Positions 9,817-18,543 of a stretch of 64,000 bases of DNA are shown here, in pieces. The notes beneath the pieces were generated by a model that saw nothing but the letters and a program-made list of their open reading frames with translations, searched no databases and was not told the origin of the DNA. The DNA comes from Mycolicibacterium sarraceniae (GTDB lineage: Bacteria; Actinomycetota; Actinomycetes; Mycobacteriales; Mycobacteriaceae). Position 1 is the first letter of the stretch. The number at the start of each line of letters is the position of its first letter. The stretch covers positions 558,001 to 622,000 of the forward strand of contig NZ_AP022595.1 of the NCBI RefSeq assembly GCF_010731875.1, written 5' to 3'. The translations under genes and the position numbers were made by a program.

Positions 9817-10451
9817 CGCAGCACCCCGCGTTCGGCCAGGGTCTTGGCGTCTGGGCGGCGCAGATACAGCGGCACCAGCGGGGCGGGCTCGCCCGTCCAA
9901 TCGGTCACGGCGGCAACCAAACCCGTCGCCGTCGGGTAGGCCGGGCCAACGACAGGCAGCGCGAACAAACCGGCGTGCTCAGGCGATCCCGCCACGGCTT
10001 CGGCATCACCGACCGGCACATCAGTGGGTGCGGCCACGTCGGGGCCGTCGATGCGCTGCCCATCGCGATACCGCGCCCAGTACATCTCGCGCCGGCGAGC
10101 ATCAGTGACCACCAGCACCTCGCCGGTAGTCTCGATGCCGACGGCGTCCAGGCTGCACACGCCGCGCACAGGCAGGTTCAGGGCGTGTCCGTAGGCGGCG
10201 GCGGTGGCCATCCCGACGCGCAGACCGGTGAACGGACCTGGGCCGCAACCGATGACGACGGCGTCCAGGTCGGACATCGTCATCCCCGCGTCCGCCACGG
10301 CCGCAACCACATTGGGGGTTAGCGTCTCAGCGTGAGCGCGCGCGTCGAGGGTGATGCGCTCGCCGGCGACGACAAGACCCTCACCACGGATCACCACCGC
10401 GGCGGTGACGGCTGGAGTGGCGGTGTCGATGACAAGAACGTTGCGGATCAT
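9813..10451 (-). CDS. tsaB: t6A modification protein TsaB
   Basis: TsaB is an ASKHA-fold partner that dimerises with TsaD and is needed for t6A37 synthesis. The 212-residue protein starts MIRNVLVIDTATPAVTAAVV and contains VVIGCGPGPFTGLRVGMATA, the diagnostic TsaB motif, followed by ALNLPVRGVCSLDAVG. The start at 10451 is chosen because its ATG overlaps the tsaE stop (ATGA); a further in-frame ATG lies four codons upstream. It overlaps rimI by 4 nt downstream. Like other TsaB proteins it lacks the metal-binding HxxxH of TsaD. Confidence 0.95.
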   Translation of the reverse strand: MIRNVLVIDTATPAVTAAVVIRGEGLVVAGERITLDARAHAETLTPNVVAAVADAGMTMSDLDAVVIGCGPGPFTGLRVGMATAAAYGHALNLPVRGVCSLDAVGIETTGEVLVVTDARRREMYWARYRDGQRIDGPDVAAPTDVPVGDAEAVAGSPEHAGLFALPVVGPAYPTATGLVAAVTDWTGEPAPLVPLYLRRPDAKTLAERGVLR

Positions 10452-10921
10452 TCGTGATTCCATTGCCAGGTCACCGTGCGCACCTCACCGTCGGCGCCGC
10501 GCGCCAGCGTGATGTCGAGATGATTCGCGGAAAGTCGCTCGGCCAGTCCTTCGCCCCACTCGACTACGACGACGGAGTCATCGAGATCGGCGTCCAGATC
10601 CAGAGAATCCAGTTCGGCCAGTAGATCGGCACCGATGTGCTCGAGCAAGCGGTAGACATCGACATGCACCAGTTCGGGTTGTCCGGCCCGTCGTGCTCGA
10701 TACACCCGGGCCAGGACGAACGTCGGCGAGGTCACCGGCCCCTCGACATCCATGCCGAGCGCAATCCCCTTGGTGAAAGCGGTCTTTCCCGCCCCCAGAG
10801 GCCCGGATAGCACCACCACATCGCCGGCGCGGAGCTGCCGGCCGAGCTGTTCGCCCAGTGCGATGGTGTCCTCGACGGTGGGCAGCTCTGCCGTACCGCT
10901 GTCCGCCTGCGTCCTATCCAC
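10448..10921 (-). CDS. tsaE: tRNA t6A biosynthesis ATPase TsaE
   Basis: P-loop ATPase that drives turnover of the TsaB-TsaD complex. It has 157 residues, with Walker A VVLSGPLGAGKTAFTKGIA at about residues 36-54. The TsaE signatures VTSPTFVLARVYRA, LVHVDVYRL and VVVVEWGEGLAERL follow. The ATG at 10921 overlaps the 3' end of the upstream alpha/beta-hydrolase gene by 8 nt, and its stop overlaps tsaB. All family motifs are intact. Confidence 0.95.
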   Translation of the reverse strand: MDRTQADSGTAELPTVEDTIALGEQLGRQLRAGDVVVLSGPLGAGKTAFTKGIALGMDVEGPVTSPTFVLARVYRARRAGQPELVHVDVYRLLEHIGADLLAELDSLDLDADLDDSVVVVEWGEGLAERLSANHLDITLARGADGEVRTVTWQWNHE

Positions 10922-12110
10922 GGGCGCGGTCCTTGAGCCGGCGGGACAAGGCGATCAGTCTCGACGGTGTGGCGCGCTCGACCAACTCAACCAGCGCGTC
11001 ATTGATCAGCTCGGGCTGCTCGAGCTGTACCAGATGCCCTGCGCCGCCGACGATCAGCAGATCGCTATCAGGCAACGCATCGGCCATCTCTTCGGAGTAC
11101 ACGACCGGGGTGAGCACATCGTGGTCGCCGCAGGCGATCAACGTGGGGATCCTGGCCAACACAGGCAGCGCCGCGCTCTCGTCGTGAACTTCCAGGGCAT
11201 GCAGGAATTCGACCAGGGTCGCGATCGGAGTGTCGTGAATCATCTCCTCAGAGAAAGCCACAACGCGCGGGCTCATGTGATCGTCACCGTAGGAGGCGGC
11301 GCGCAGGATCGGGCGAACCACAGACCGGGCCGCGCCGCGGGTCCGGTGCACGAACTTGGGCGCATAACGCGCGGCGAAGCGCACCGCCTCCAGCGCGGGG
11401 TTCTGCAGGATCTCGCCCAATGGCGAGCGGGATAGTCCCTCCGACGCCGAGGAGATGAGCGCAGCCCCGACGATGCGGCTGCCGTACTGCTTGGGGAACT
11501 GGCGGGCATGCGAGAGCACCGTCATACCGCCCATCGAATGCCCGACGAGCACGATCGGTCCGCGCGGAACCATCACTTGCAGAATGGTTTCCAGATCCTG
11601 ACCGAGCTGGGTCACGGTGTACGTCTCGACCGGCGCGGGACTGGACTGGCCGTGACCACGCTGGTCGTAGAACACCATCCGGACCTGATCACCCCAGCGG
11701 GCGGCCAGGGCCGCACGCTGGAAGTGAAACGATCCCATCTGCAGGCAGAACCCGTGGGCGAACACCACAGTCAGCGGCGCGGTGGTCGGACCGACTTCAC
11801 GCACCACCAGCGGGATACCGTCCGGCGTGGTGACGACACATCCCCGGTCAGCATTTAGGAGCCCGAAATCCTCACGCTGATAGAGATCTTCGGCCGCCGA
11901 GCGGTGCCCGAGGGCGCGGGCCGCTGACACCCCGGCCACCGTGCCGACTGCGCTCAACCCGGCCATCCCGGCCAGCAGCCCGGCCTTCTTGCCGGCACCC
12001 AGACCGGGGTGATCGGCCTTGTGGGCCAGCCGCTCGGCACTCTTGGCCGCGCGGCGCGCCAACCGGTCATCGATCCCGCGCTTGGAGTTCGCCTCGTCGT
12101 CAGTGCCCAC
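10914..12110 (-). CDS. Alpha/beta-fold hydrolase, probably membrane-anchored
   Basis: A 398-residue hydrolase of unknown substrate. The first 90 residues are Lys/Arg/Ala-rich and include a hydrophobic stretch ([20 protein letters not shown]) that may be a membrane anchor. The hydrolase fold follows: oxyanion region [26 protein letters not shown], nucleophile elbow [17 protein letters not shown] (Ser), CGDHDVLTP (Asp) and [13 protein letters not shown] (His), so the triad is complete. The GTG start at 12110 overlaps the alr stop by 11 nt. The gene sits between alr and tsaE, as in M. tuberculosis. It could be an esterase, lipase or epoxide-hydrolase-like enzyme. Confidence 0.85.
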   Translation of the reverse strand: MGTDDEANSKRGIDDRLARRAAKSAERLAHKADHPGLGAGKKAGLLAGMAGLSAVGTVAGVSAARALGHRSAAEDLYQREDFGLLNADRGCVVTTPDGIPLVVREVGPTTAPLTVVFAHGFCLQMGSFHFQRAALAARWGDQVRMVFYDQRGHGQSSPAPVETYTVTQLGQDLETILQVMVPRGPIVLVGHSMGGMTVLSHARQFPKQYGSRIVGAALISSASEGLSRSPLGEILQNPALEAVRFAARYAPKFVHRTRGAARSVVRPILRAASYGDDHMSPRVVAFSEEMIHDTPIATLVEFLHALEVHDESAALPVLARIPTLIACGDHDVLTPVVYSEEMADALPDSDLLIVGGAGHLVQLEQPELINDALVELVERATPSRLIALSRRLKDRARG

Positions 12111-13287
12111 CGGTGTCGGCCTCTCGATACGTGCGCACCACCCGTCCGCGTGGGCTGGTGACCACCTCGTAGTGAATGGTACCGAGCAGATCCGCCCAGT
12201 CCTGGGCCATCGGCTCGCCGGATGTTCCCGGCCCGAACAGGATTGCCTCATCGCCCTCGGCCACGTCAGGCGCACCGGGGCCGAGATCGACGACGAACTG
12301 GTCCATGCAGACCCGGCCGACGCTCGGTCTCCGCCGACCGTTGATCAGCACATCGATCCGGCCGCCGAGCGGGCGGTACAGCCCGTCAGCGTAGCCGATC
12401 GGGAGCAGCGCCAGAGTGGTGTCTCGCTGCGCGATCCAGGTGTGCCCATACGACACTCCGGCACCGGCCTTGACCGGTTTGACCATCGTGACAGCGCATT
12501 TCAGCGTCATCGCCGGGCGCAATCCCATGTCGCCGTGTTCGGGGATCGGGCTCAGTCCGTAGACCGCGATACCGGGGCGAACCATGTCGAAACCCAGGTC
12601 CGGTCGCGTCATCGCCGACGGCGAGTTCGACAGATGGGCAACCTCGAATTCGATTCCACGCCTACGCGCTTCAGTGATCGCATCGGTGAAACGTTGCGCC
12701 TGGATGTCGTTGAGTGGATCATCGGGGGCGTCACCGTTGGCCAGATGCGACATGATGCCGCGCAGCCGGATCGCGTCGGCGGCAGCGGCGCGCTGCAGTT
12801 CGGTCAGGACTGTCGGGTAGTCGGCGATGCTGACACCGTTGCGGTTCAGTCCGGTGTCCACCTTGACGGTGACGTCGGCGGTGCGTCCCGTGCGCGCGAC
12901 CGCGTCAAGCAGTTCGGCGACCTGACGCGCCGAGGACACCGCGACCTCGACATCGGCGGCCAGGGCTGGGGCGAAATCGGTGCCGGGTGGATGCAGCCAG
13001 GCCAGCACCGGCGCGGTGATGCCGCCGGTGCGCAGCGCCACCGCCTCATCGATGGTCGCGACACCGAGCGCCGCCGCCCCGGCGGCGACCGCGGTCCGAC
13101 CGGCCTGTACTGCGCCGTGGCCGTAGCCGTCGGCCTTGACAACCGCCATCACCTGGGCGGACCCCGCGTGCTCACGCAAAGTGCGCACGTTGTGGGCGAT
13201 CGCCCCGAGATCGATGAGCGCTTCAGCGCCTGGACCGGAAACCTGGGTGTGCGTCGACGGGGTCAACGAAGTCGTGTGCATGTTCAT
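12100..13287 (-). CDS. alr: Alanine racemase (PLP-dependent)
   Basis: Interconverts L- and D-alanine for peptidoglycan synthesis in the cytosol. The 395-residue protein has the PLP lysine in [18 protein letters not shown] and the second catalytic tyrosine in [17 protein letters not shown]. The conserved [35 protein letters not shown] and [14 protein letters not shown] are also present. I use ATG 13287 (MNMHTTSLT); an ATG six bases downstream is also possible. It is the first gene of the operon running to tsaD. A divergent GntR regulator starts about 100 bp away, but nothing ties that regulator to alr. Confidence 0.96.
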   Translation of the reverse strand: MNMHTTSLTPSTHTQVSGPGAEALIDLGAIAHNVRTLREHAGSAQVMAVVKADGYGHGAVQAGRTAVAAGAAALGVATIDEAVALRTGGITAPVLAWLHPPGTDFAPALAADVEVAVSSARQVAELLDAVARTGRTADVTVKVDTGLNRNGVSIADYPTVLTELQRAAAADAIRLRGIMSHLANGDAPDDPLNDIQAQRFTDAITEARRRGIEFEVAHLSNSPSAMTRPDLGFDMVRPGIAVYGLSPIPEHGDMGLRPAMTLKCAVTMVKPVKAGAGVSYGHTWIAQRDTTLALLPIGYADGLYRPLGGRIDVLINGRRRPSVGRVCMDQFVVDLGPGAPDVAEGDEAILFGPGTSGEPMAQDWADLLGTIHYEVVTSPRGRVVRTYREADTGGH

Positions 13288-13383
13288 GTCACCGCCGCCA
13301 ATTGTCCCAGAAGCTGACCCAGAAGCTCGCATAGGGCACTGACCTGTTATTTCGTGGCCACCGCGGGCGGTAAAGTCGTCGGA

Positions 13384-14199
13384 ATGCGGGTGCTGTCGAT
13401 GGACGACGCCGTTCTGGCTCAACGGCCGGACCTCGGCGGCCCATCCGAACATCCCGCCCATTCCCGGATTGCTGTCTGGCTGGAGAAACTCATCGTCACC
13501 GGCCGGTTGACGCCGGGCGACAAGCTGCCCTGCGAGGTCGAGATCGCCGGTGCGCTGGGCGTGAGCCGGATGACGCTGCGGCAAGCGCTGGCGGCCATCG
13601 AAGCCAAGGGGCTGATCCGGCGCAGCCGGGGGCGGTTTGGGGGCAATTTCGTCGAGACGCCGCGCCTGGAGTTCGACCACACTGGGATGCCGGGTTTCAC
13701 CGAGCAGCTGCGCAGGCTGGACATGTCCGCCGGCGCGCGGGTGATCCGGGCTACCACCCGACTCGCGCCTGCCGTGGTGCGCCAGGCATTGCAGCTCACA
13801 AGCGGCGCGTACGTGCACGAGATCATCCGCATCCGGTCTGCCAACAACACGCCCGTACTGCTGGAAGAGACCTACCTGCCGACCGCCCGGTTTCCCCGCC
13901 TGCTCTCCGCCGACCTCACCGGCTCGGTGTACGCGCTGATGGCCGACCACTTCGACACCCCGTTGCTCTCGGCTGACGAGCACATCGAGGCCACCCCGGC
14001 ATCCGAGTCGTCGGCCGGGCTGCTCGGCGTGGCCGTCGGCGACCCCCTCTTGCTGGTCACGCGAACCGCATACGACCGCAACAATGTCCCGGTGGAGTTC
14101 TCCCACGACTACTTCCGCTCCGATCGCACCCGCATCCGGGTGCGCTCGCGCGTCGACGGCGGGCCTGACGCCCAAGTGGAAACCTCGCCGGCGTCCTAA
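13384..14199 (+). CDS. GntR-family transcriptional regulator with UTRA effector domain
   Basis: DNA-binding repressor/activator of 271 residues. The N-terminal winged helix reads [20 protein letters not shown] then [20 protein letters not shown] and [24 protein letters not shown] [11 protein letters not shown]. The C-terminal UTRA domain has [20 protein letters not shown] and [19 protein letters not shown]. The start could be ATG 13384 (MRVLSMDDA) or a GTG 30 nt upstream; neither has a strong ribosome-binding site. It converges on the HAD gene, overlapping its 3' end by 4 nt. UTRA domains of this group bind amino sugars, phosphonates or similar small metabolites. The adjacent HAD/kinase/oxidoreductase cluster is its likely target. 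Confidence 0.9.
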   Translation: MRVLSMDDAVLAQRPDLGGPSEHPAHSRIAVWLEKLIVTGRLTPGDKLPCEVEIAGALGVSRMTLRQALAAIEAKGLIRRSRGRFGGNFVETPRLEFDHTGMPGFTEQLRRLDMSAGARVIRATTRLAPAVVRQALQLTSGAYVHEIIRIRSANNTPVLLEETYLPTARFPRLLSADLTGSVYALMADHFDTPLLSADEHIEATPASESSAGLLGVAVGDPLLLVTRTAYDRNNVPVEFSHDYFRSDRTRIRVRSRVDGGPDAQVETSPAS

Positions 14200-14897
14200 A
14201 GGTCGGACAGCACGTGTTCGACGACGTCCGCCGACAACCTAGGGATCAACGCCGGCGCCGCCGCCAGCAGCTCGTCACTGGGCGCGGTGCCCACGGCGAT
14301 GCACCGCATACCGGCTGCCAGAGCGCCCCGAATCCCGGGCACTGAATCTTCGAATACCACGATATCGGTTGGTGCACAATTCAGTTGGGCGGCACCGGCG
14401 AGGAAGCCTTCCGGATCTGGTTTGCCGCGAGTGACATCCTCTTCGGCGACGACGATGCGGATCAGGTCACCGACCGGGCTGCTTTCCAGCACGGCACGGA
14501 CATCGTCACGTTGGGCGCCGGTGACGATGGCCAGCGGCACCCCATGCTCGGCCAGCAGCTGCACCAGGTGCACGGTGTCGGGCTGGATCGGGTTGTCGTC
14601 GGCGACCAGTTCGCGGTAGCGCCGTTTGCGCACGGCAAGCAGCGCGTCGACGTCGCGATCGTGGTGGCCGGTGATCTGCAGCGCCCTCTCGACGATCTCG
14701 CGGTCGCTGTGGCCCAGTAGCTGGCTGTCGTAGTCCTGCTGGGCCATCGCCCAGCCCAGGTGCTCGTCGAACAGCTCGCCGAAGATGCGGAACAGGATCG
14801 GCTCGTCATCGGACAGGGTCCCGTTGAAGTCGAAGATCACCGCAGGGCGCCGGGCGCGAGCCCAGGCCGATATCACCTCACGGGCAAGCGTTGGCAT
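14196..14897 (-). CDS. HAD-superfamily phosphatase (phosphoglycolate/beta-phosphoglucomutase-like)
   Basis: A 233-residue HAD hydrolase. Motif I reads [15 protein letters not shown] (nucleophile Asp and acid Asp/Asn variant DFNGT), motif [15 protein letters not shown], motif [19 protein letters not shown] (Lys), and motif [21 protein letters not shown]. In motif I the usual second Asp (DxD) is Asn, reported for several subfamilies but able to change activity. The start is ATG 14897; a GTG six bases upstream is also possible. It is divergent from the choline-kinase-like gene and converges on the GntR regulator. It may dephosphorylate an intermediate made by that kinase, which is inference from position only. 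Confidence 0.85.
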   Translation of the reverse strand: MPTLAREVISAWARARRPAVIFDFNGTLSDDEPILFRIFGELFDEHLGWAMAQQDYDSQLLGHSDREIVERALQITGHHDRDVDALLAVRKRRYRELVADDNPIQPDTVHLVQLLAEHGVPLAIVTGAQRDDVRAVLESSPVGDLIRIVVAEEDVTRGKPDPEGFLAGAAQLNCAPTDIVVFEDSVPGIRGALAAGMRCIAVGTAPSDELLAAAPALIPRLSADVVEHVLSDL

Positions 14898-14912
14898 CGA
14901 CACAAGCCAATA

Positions 14913-14928
14913 GTCTAGTCTTTTAGAC
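14913..14928. promoter_or_regulatory. Candidate operator: GTCTA/TAGAC inverted repeat
   Basis: The 16-bp sequence GTCTAGTCTTTTAGAC, with GTCTA and TAGAC as its arms, sits between the divergent HAD and kinase genes. GntR/HutC (UTRA) repressors recognise GTCTAGAC-like palindromes, so this is a plausible site for the neighbouring regulator. No second copy was checked elsewhere. Confidence 0.35.
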
Positions 14929-14958
14929 GCGATGCCCTTTCCGGCGGAGGATATTGGT

Positions 14959-15879
14959 ATGCCGTTCCTGTCTGATCCGGAACTGGATGCATTGCTGGAC
15001 CAACTCCCGGTACTGGCCGGACAACCACGCCAGCTGGAGGAACTCTCCGGCGGCCTGACCAACCGAAACATCAAGGTCACCACGCCCAGGGCGATCTACG
15101 TCGCGCGGTGCAGTGTCAACAGCACCGGACTCCTCGGCATCGACCGCGACAACGAGTACGTCAACAGCAGGGCCGCCGAGCAGGCCGGTGTCGGCGCGCC
15201 GGTGATCGACTACCGCCCCGATCTGGGCGTTCTCCTGGTGGGCTTCCTCGAAGGCACCACATTGACCAACGCCGATATGCAACGCCCCGATGTGCTGGCA
15301 CGGGTAGCCGCCGGTTGTCGGGCACTGCATGCCGGCCCACGCTTCCGCGACCGGTTCAATATGTTCGAGCGCCAGCCCGCCTATCTGAAGGTGGTGCAGG
15401 AGCGCGGCTTCCGGATACCGACCGACTACCTGTACTACACCCGCGAATTCCAGGCAGTGAGAAGGATTCTCGGGCCCGCGGAGCACACCACCGTGCCGTG
15501 CAACAACGATCTACTGGCAGGCAACTTCGTCGACGACGGCGAGAAGGTCTGGCTTATCGACTACGAATACTCCGGCAACAACGACCCCTGTTTCGAGCTG
15601 GGCAATATCTGGGCCGAATGCGGGCTGTCCACCGATCAGCTCGACGAACTGGTCACGCTGTACTACGGTCGCCGGCAACGGCACAAAACAGCGCGGGCGC
15701 GCCTGCAGGGAATAGTCGGCAAGTACGGCTGGACGCTGTGGGGATGTATCCAGAATGGTTCCAGCACCTTGGATTTCGACTTCTGGGAATGGGCGATGGA
15801 GCGCTACGAGTCCGCCGTCGCCGAATTCCGTGGGCCCGACTTCCCCCACCTGCTCGCCGACGCGCAAGCATCCGACTGA
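14959..15879 (+). CDS. Choline/ethanolamine kinase-like phosphotransferase
   Basis: A 306-residue protein kinase-like phosphotransferase (APH/ChoK superfamily). Visible motifs are LSGGLTNRNIKVTTP (glycine-rich nucleotide loop), YVARCSVNSTGLLGIDR, catalytic loop VPCNNDLLAGNFVDDG (Brenner motif, Asn where many relatives have His before NDLL), and VWLIDYEYSGNNDPCFELGN (DxD/E metal site). I prefer ATG 14959 because GGAGG lies 8 nt upstream; an in-frame ATG at 14932 lacks that. The dehydrogenase gene follows 16 bp downstream, so the two are probably co-transcribed. The substrate is probably a choline- or ethanolamine-type amino alcohol, by family only. Confidence 0.85.
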   Translation: MPFLSDPELDALLDQLPVLAGQPRQLEELSGGLTNRNIKVTTPRAIYVARCSVNSTGLLGIDRDNEYVNSRAAEQAGVGAPVIDYRPDLGVLLVGFLEGTTLTNADMQRPDVLARVAAGCRALHAGPRFRDRFNMFERQPAYLKVVQERGFRIPTDYLYYTREFQAVRRILGPAEHTTVPCNNDLLAGNFVDDGEKVWLIDYEYSGNNDPCFELGNIWAECGLSTDQLDELVTLYYGRRQRHKTARARLQGIVGKYGWTLWGCIQNGSSTLDFDFWEWAMERYESAVAEFRGPDFPHLLADAQASD

Positions 15880-15895
15880 CGATCGATAGGAATCC

Positions 15896-18352
15896 ATGCC
15901 CACGCAAGAGTTGCCCGGCCGCGCCCAGATCGTCATCATCGGTGGCGGCGTTATCGGCACCAGCGTCGCCTATCACCTCACCAAGCTCGGCCGGGCCGAC
16001 GTCGTGCTGATCGAGCAGGGTCAACTCTCGTGCGGAACGACCTGGCACGCCGCCGGTCTGGTGGGGCAGTTGCGCGCTTCGGAGAGCGGCACCCGGCTGG
16101 TGCAGTACTCGACGCAGCTCTACGCGCAACTGGAGGCCGAGACAGGGTTGAGCGCCGGGTACAAGAAGTGCGGCGGCGTGACCGTGGCGCGCACCGAGGA
16201 TCGGATGACGCAGCTGCGCCGCACCGCGGCCAATGCGGCGGCTTATCAACTCGACTGCGAACTGCTCAGCCCCGACGAGGCTTACGAGCACTACCCGGTG
16301 ATGCGGACCGACGATCTGGTCGGCGCCATCTGGCTGCCGGCCGACGGCAAGGCGAATCCGACGGACCTGACGATGGCACTGGCCAAGGGTGCGCGGCAGC
16401 GCGGCGCCACGGTGTTCGAACACGTCCGGGTGCTCGATGTGCTCACCGACGGGGGACGAGCGACCGGCGTGCGCACCGACGCCGGCGATATCGAGGCCGA
16501 GATCGTGGTCAATTGCGCGGGGCAATGGGCCAAGGCGATCGGTGCGATGGCCGGAGTCAATGTGCCGCTGTACTCCGCCGAACACTTCTACGTCGTCACC
16601 GAAACGATCGCCGGTGTGCACCCCGACCTGCCGATCCTGCGCGATCCCGACGGCTACACCTACTTCAAGGAGGAGGTCGGCGGGCTGGTCATCGGCGGCT
16701 TCGAGCCGGAGGCCAAACCGTGGGTGGCACCGGACAAGATCCCCTACCCGTTCGAGTTCCAGCTCCTCGAAGAGGACTGGGAGCACTTCGAAATCCTGAT
16801 GGACAACGCTGTGTTGCGGATTCCCGATCTGGAGCACACCGGGTGCAAGAAGCTCTACAACGGGCCCGAGAGTTTCACCCCGGACAACCAGTTCATCCTC
16901 GGTGAGGCACCCGAGTGCACCAACTTCTTCGTCGGCGCGGGCTTCAACTCGGTGGGCATCGCCTCGGCGGGCGGGGCCGGGCGCGCACTCGCGGAGTGGA
17001 TCGTCAACGGCTCCCCCACCACCGATCTCACCAGCGTCGACATCCGCCGCTTCGCACCGTTCAACGGTAACGTGGCCTGGCTGCATGACCGGGTCGCCGA
17101 GATTCTCGGCGTACATTACGAGATCCCTTGGCCCAACCGCGAACTGGCGACAGCGCGACCATTCCGGCGTTCACCGGTGCACCACCTGCTGGTCGCAGCA
17201 AACGCCAACTTCGGCAGCAGGATGGGCTGGGAGCGAGCCAACTTCTTCGCCCCGCCGGGCAGTAAGCCGGTCATCGAATACTCGTGGGGAAAACAGAACT
17301 GGCTGCCGTGGTCGGCCAACGAACAGGTGAACACCCGCACGGCGGTCACGGTCTTCGACCAGACCTCGTTCTCCAAGTATGTGCTCACCGGGCCTGGAGC
17401 CGAGGCCGCACTGCAGTGGCTCTGCACCGCCGATGTCGCTGTGCCAGTCGGCAAATCGGTGTATACCGGCCTGCTCAACGAGCGCGGCACCTACGAGTCC
17501 GACGTCACCGTCACCCGCACCGGCGCACAGGAATTCCTGATCGTCAGCAGTGCGGCCACCACCGAACGGGACAAGGACCACATCCGCAGAAACCTGCCGG
17601 CCGGCGCACACGCCGAGCTGGTGGACGTCACGTCCTCGATGGCGGTGTTCGGCGTTATGGGCCCGAAGTCACGCGAGCTGCTGAGCAGTCTCACCGACGC
17701 CGACCTGTCCGACGCCGCGTTCCCCTTCGCCACCAGTGCGCTGATCTCGTTGGGCCATGCAACGGTGCGGGCCACCCGGATCACCTATGTCGGCGAATTA
17801 GGTTGGGAAATCTATGTTCCCACTGAACTCGCGGTGGGTGTCTACGAGGACCTACTCTTGGCCGGTGAGCGATTCGGCATCGTGCAGGGCGGCTATTACG
17901 CCATCGAGTCGATGCGCCTGGAGAAGGGGTACCGGGCCTTCGGCCGGGAGCTGACCCCGGGCGACAGTCCCGTCGAGGCCGGCCTGCTCTTCGCCTGCAA
18001 GCTTTCGTCCGATATCGACTTTCTCGGCCGTGCAGCGGTGGAGAAGGCCAAGGCGCAGGGCCCCTGCCGGCGGCTGGTCAGCTTCGCCGTCGACTCGTCC
18101 GAGCCGATGCTGTGGGGCGGCGAGCTGATCCTGCGCGACGGCGCCGTTGCCGGACAGGTCAGTTCGGCGGCGTGGGGTGCCACCACCGGGGCTTGCGTCG
18201 GCCTCGGCTACGTGCGCTCCACCGACGACGGGGTTGTCACGCCCGACTGGGTGCGGGCAGGTTCCTACGCTGTCAATGTCGGCGGCGAAACCTACCCGAT
18301 CACCGTGTCACTCACGGCGATTTACGACCCGGCCAATGAGCGGGTGCGCTAG
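15896..18352 (+). CDS. Dimethylglycine/sarcosine dehydrogenase-like FAD enzyme fused to GcvT domains
   Basis: An 818-residue protein with the dimethylglycine/sarcosine dehydrogenase architecture. N-terminal Rossmann FAD motif IVIIGGGVIGTSVAYHLTKL is followed by GTTWHAAGLVGQLRAS, which carries the His used for covalent FAD attachment in the family. Then come the FAO central region and, from about residue 440, GcvT-type folate-binding domains (YVGELGWEIYVPTE, GYRAFGRELTPGDSPVEAGL). The expected reaction is oxidative N-demethylation with the methyl group passed to tetrahydrofolate. The start is ATG 15896, directly after the kinase gene. The exact methylated-amine substrate is not evident. Confidence 0.88.
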   Translation: MPTQELPGRAQIVIIGGGVIGTSVAYHLTKLGRADVVLIEQGQLSCGTTWHAAGLVGQLRASESGTRLVQYSTQLYAQLEAETGLSAGYKKCGGVTVARTEDRMTQLRRTAANAAAYQLDCELLSPDEAYEHYPVMRTDDLVGAIWLPADGKANPTDLTMALAKGARQRGATVFEHVRVLDVLTDGGRATGVRTDAGDIEAEIVVNCAGQWAKAIGAMAGVNVPLYSAEHFYVVTETIAGVHPDLPILRDPDGYTYFKEEVGGLVIGGFEPEAKPWVAPDKIPYPFEFQLLEEDWEHFEILMDNAVLRIPDLEHTGCKKLYNGPESFTPDNQFILGEAPECTNFFVGAGFNSVGIASAGGAGRALAEWIVNGSPTTDLTSVDIRRFAPFNGNVAWLHDRVAEILGVHYEIPWPNRELATARPFRRSPVHHLLVAANANFGSRMGWERANFFAPPGSKPVIEYSWGKQNWLPWSANEQVNTRTAVTVFDQTSFSKYVLTGPGAEAALQWLCTADVAVPVGKSVYTGLLNERGTYESDVTVTRTGAQEFLIVSSAATTERDKDHIRRNLPAGAHAELVDVTSSMAVFGVMGPKSRELLSSLTDADLSDAAFPFATSALISLGHATVRATRITYVGELGWEIYVPTELAVGVYEDLLLAGERFGIVQGGYYAIESMRLEKGYRAFGRELTPGDSPVEAGLLFACKLSSDIDFLGRAAVEKAKAQGPCRRLVSFAVDSSEPMLWGGELILRDGAVAGQVSSAAWGATTGACVGLGYVRSTDDGVVTPDWVRAGSYAVNVGGETYPITVSLTAIYDPANERVR

Positions 18353-18537
18353 GGCTCCGACATCTCGGCATGCCTGCGGGACATCGGTATCGACAAAGTC
18401 TTTGGCGCAGCACTTCTCAGCTACGACTCCCATGAAGTCATCAACGCCGTGGCCCTGGCGATGCGATCTACACGCACCCGTCGATGACCGAAGCGTTCAA
18501 TGCGCTGCTCGGCACTGTCCCCGCGCCGAGCAGCTGA
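18353..18537 (+). pseudogene. C-terminal relic of a pyridine nucleotide-disulfide oxidoreductase
   Basis: Just after the dehydrogenase stop, the frames read SACLRDIGIDKVFGAALLSY, DSHEVINAVALAM and, in another frame, DAIYTHPSMTEAFNALLGTV ending PAPSS and a stop. These are the dimerisation-domain motifs of mercuric reductase/dihydrolipoamide dehydrogenase-like flavoproteins, with the residues between ALAM and DAIYTHP lost. There is no start and no FAD or NAD domain. It is a dead 3' fragment. Confidence 0.7.
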
Positions 18538-18543
18538 TGGTGC

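Noticed and set aside
12019..13317. Plus-strand 432-codon frame opposite alr
   Set aside because: Shadow of alr, whose catalytic motifs are all present on the other strand.
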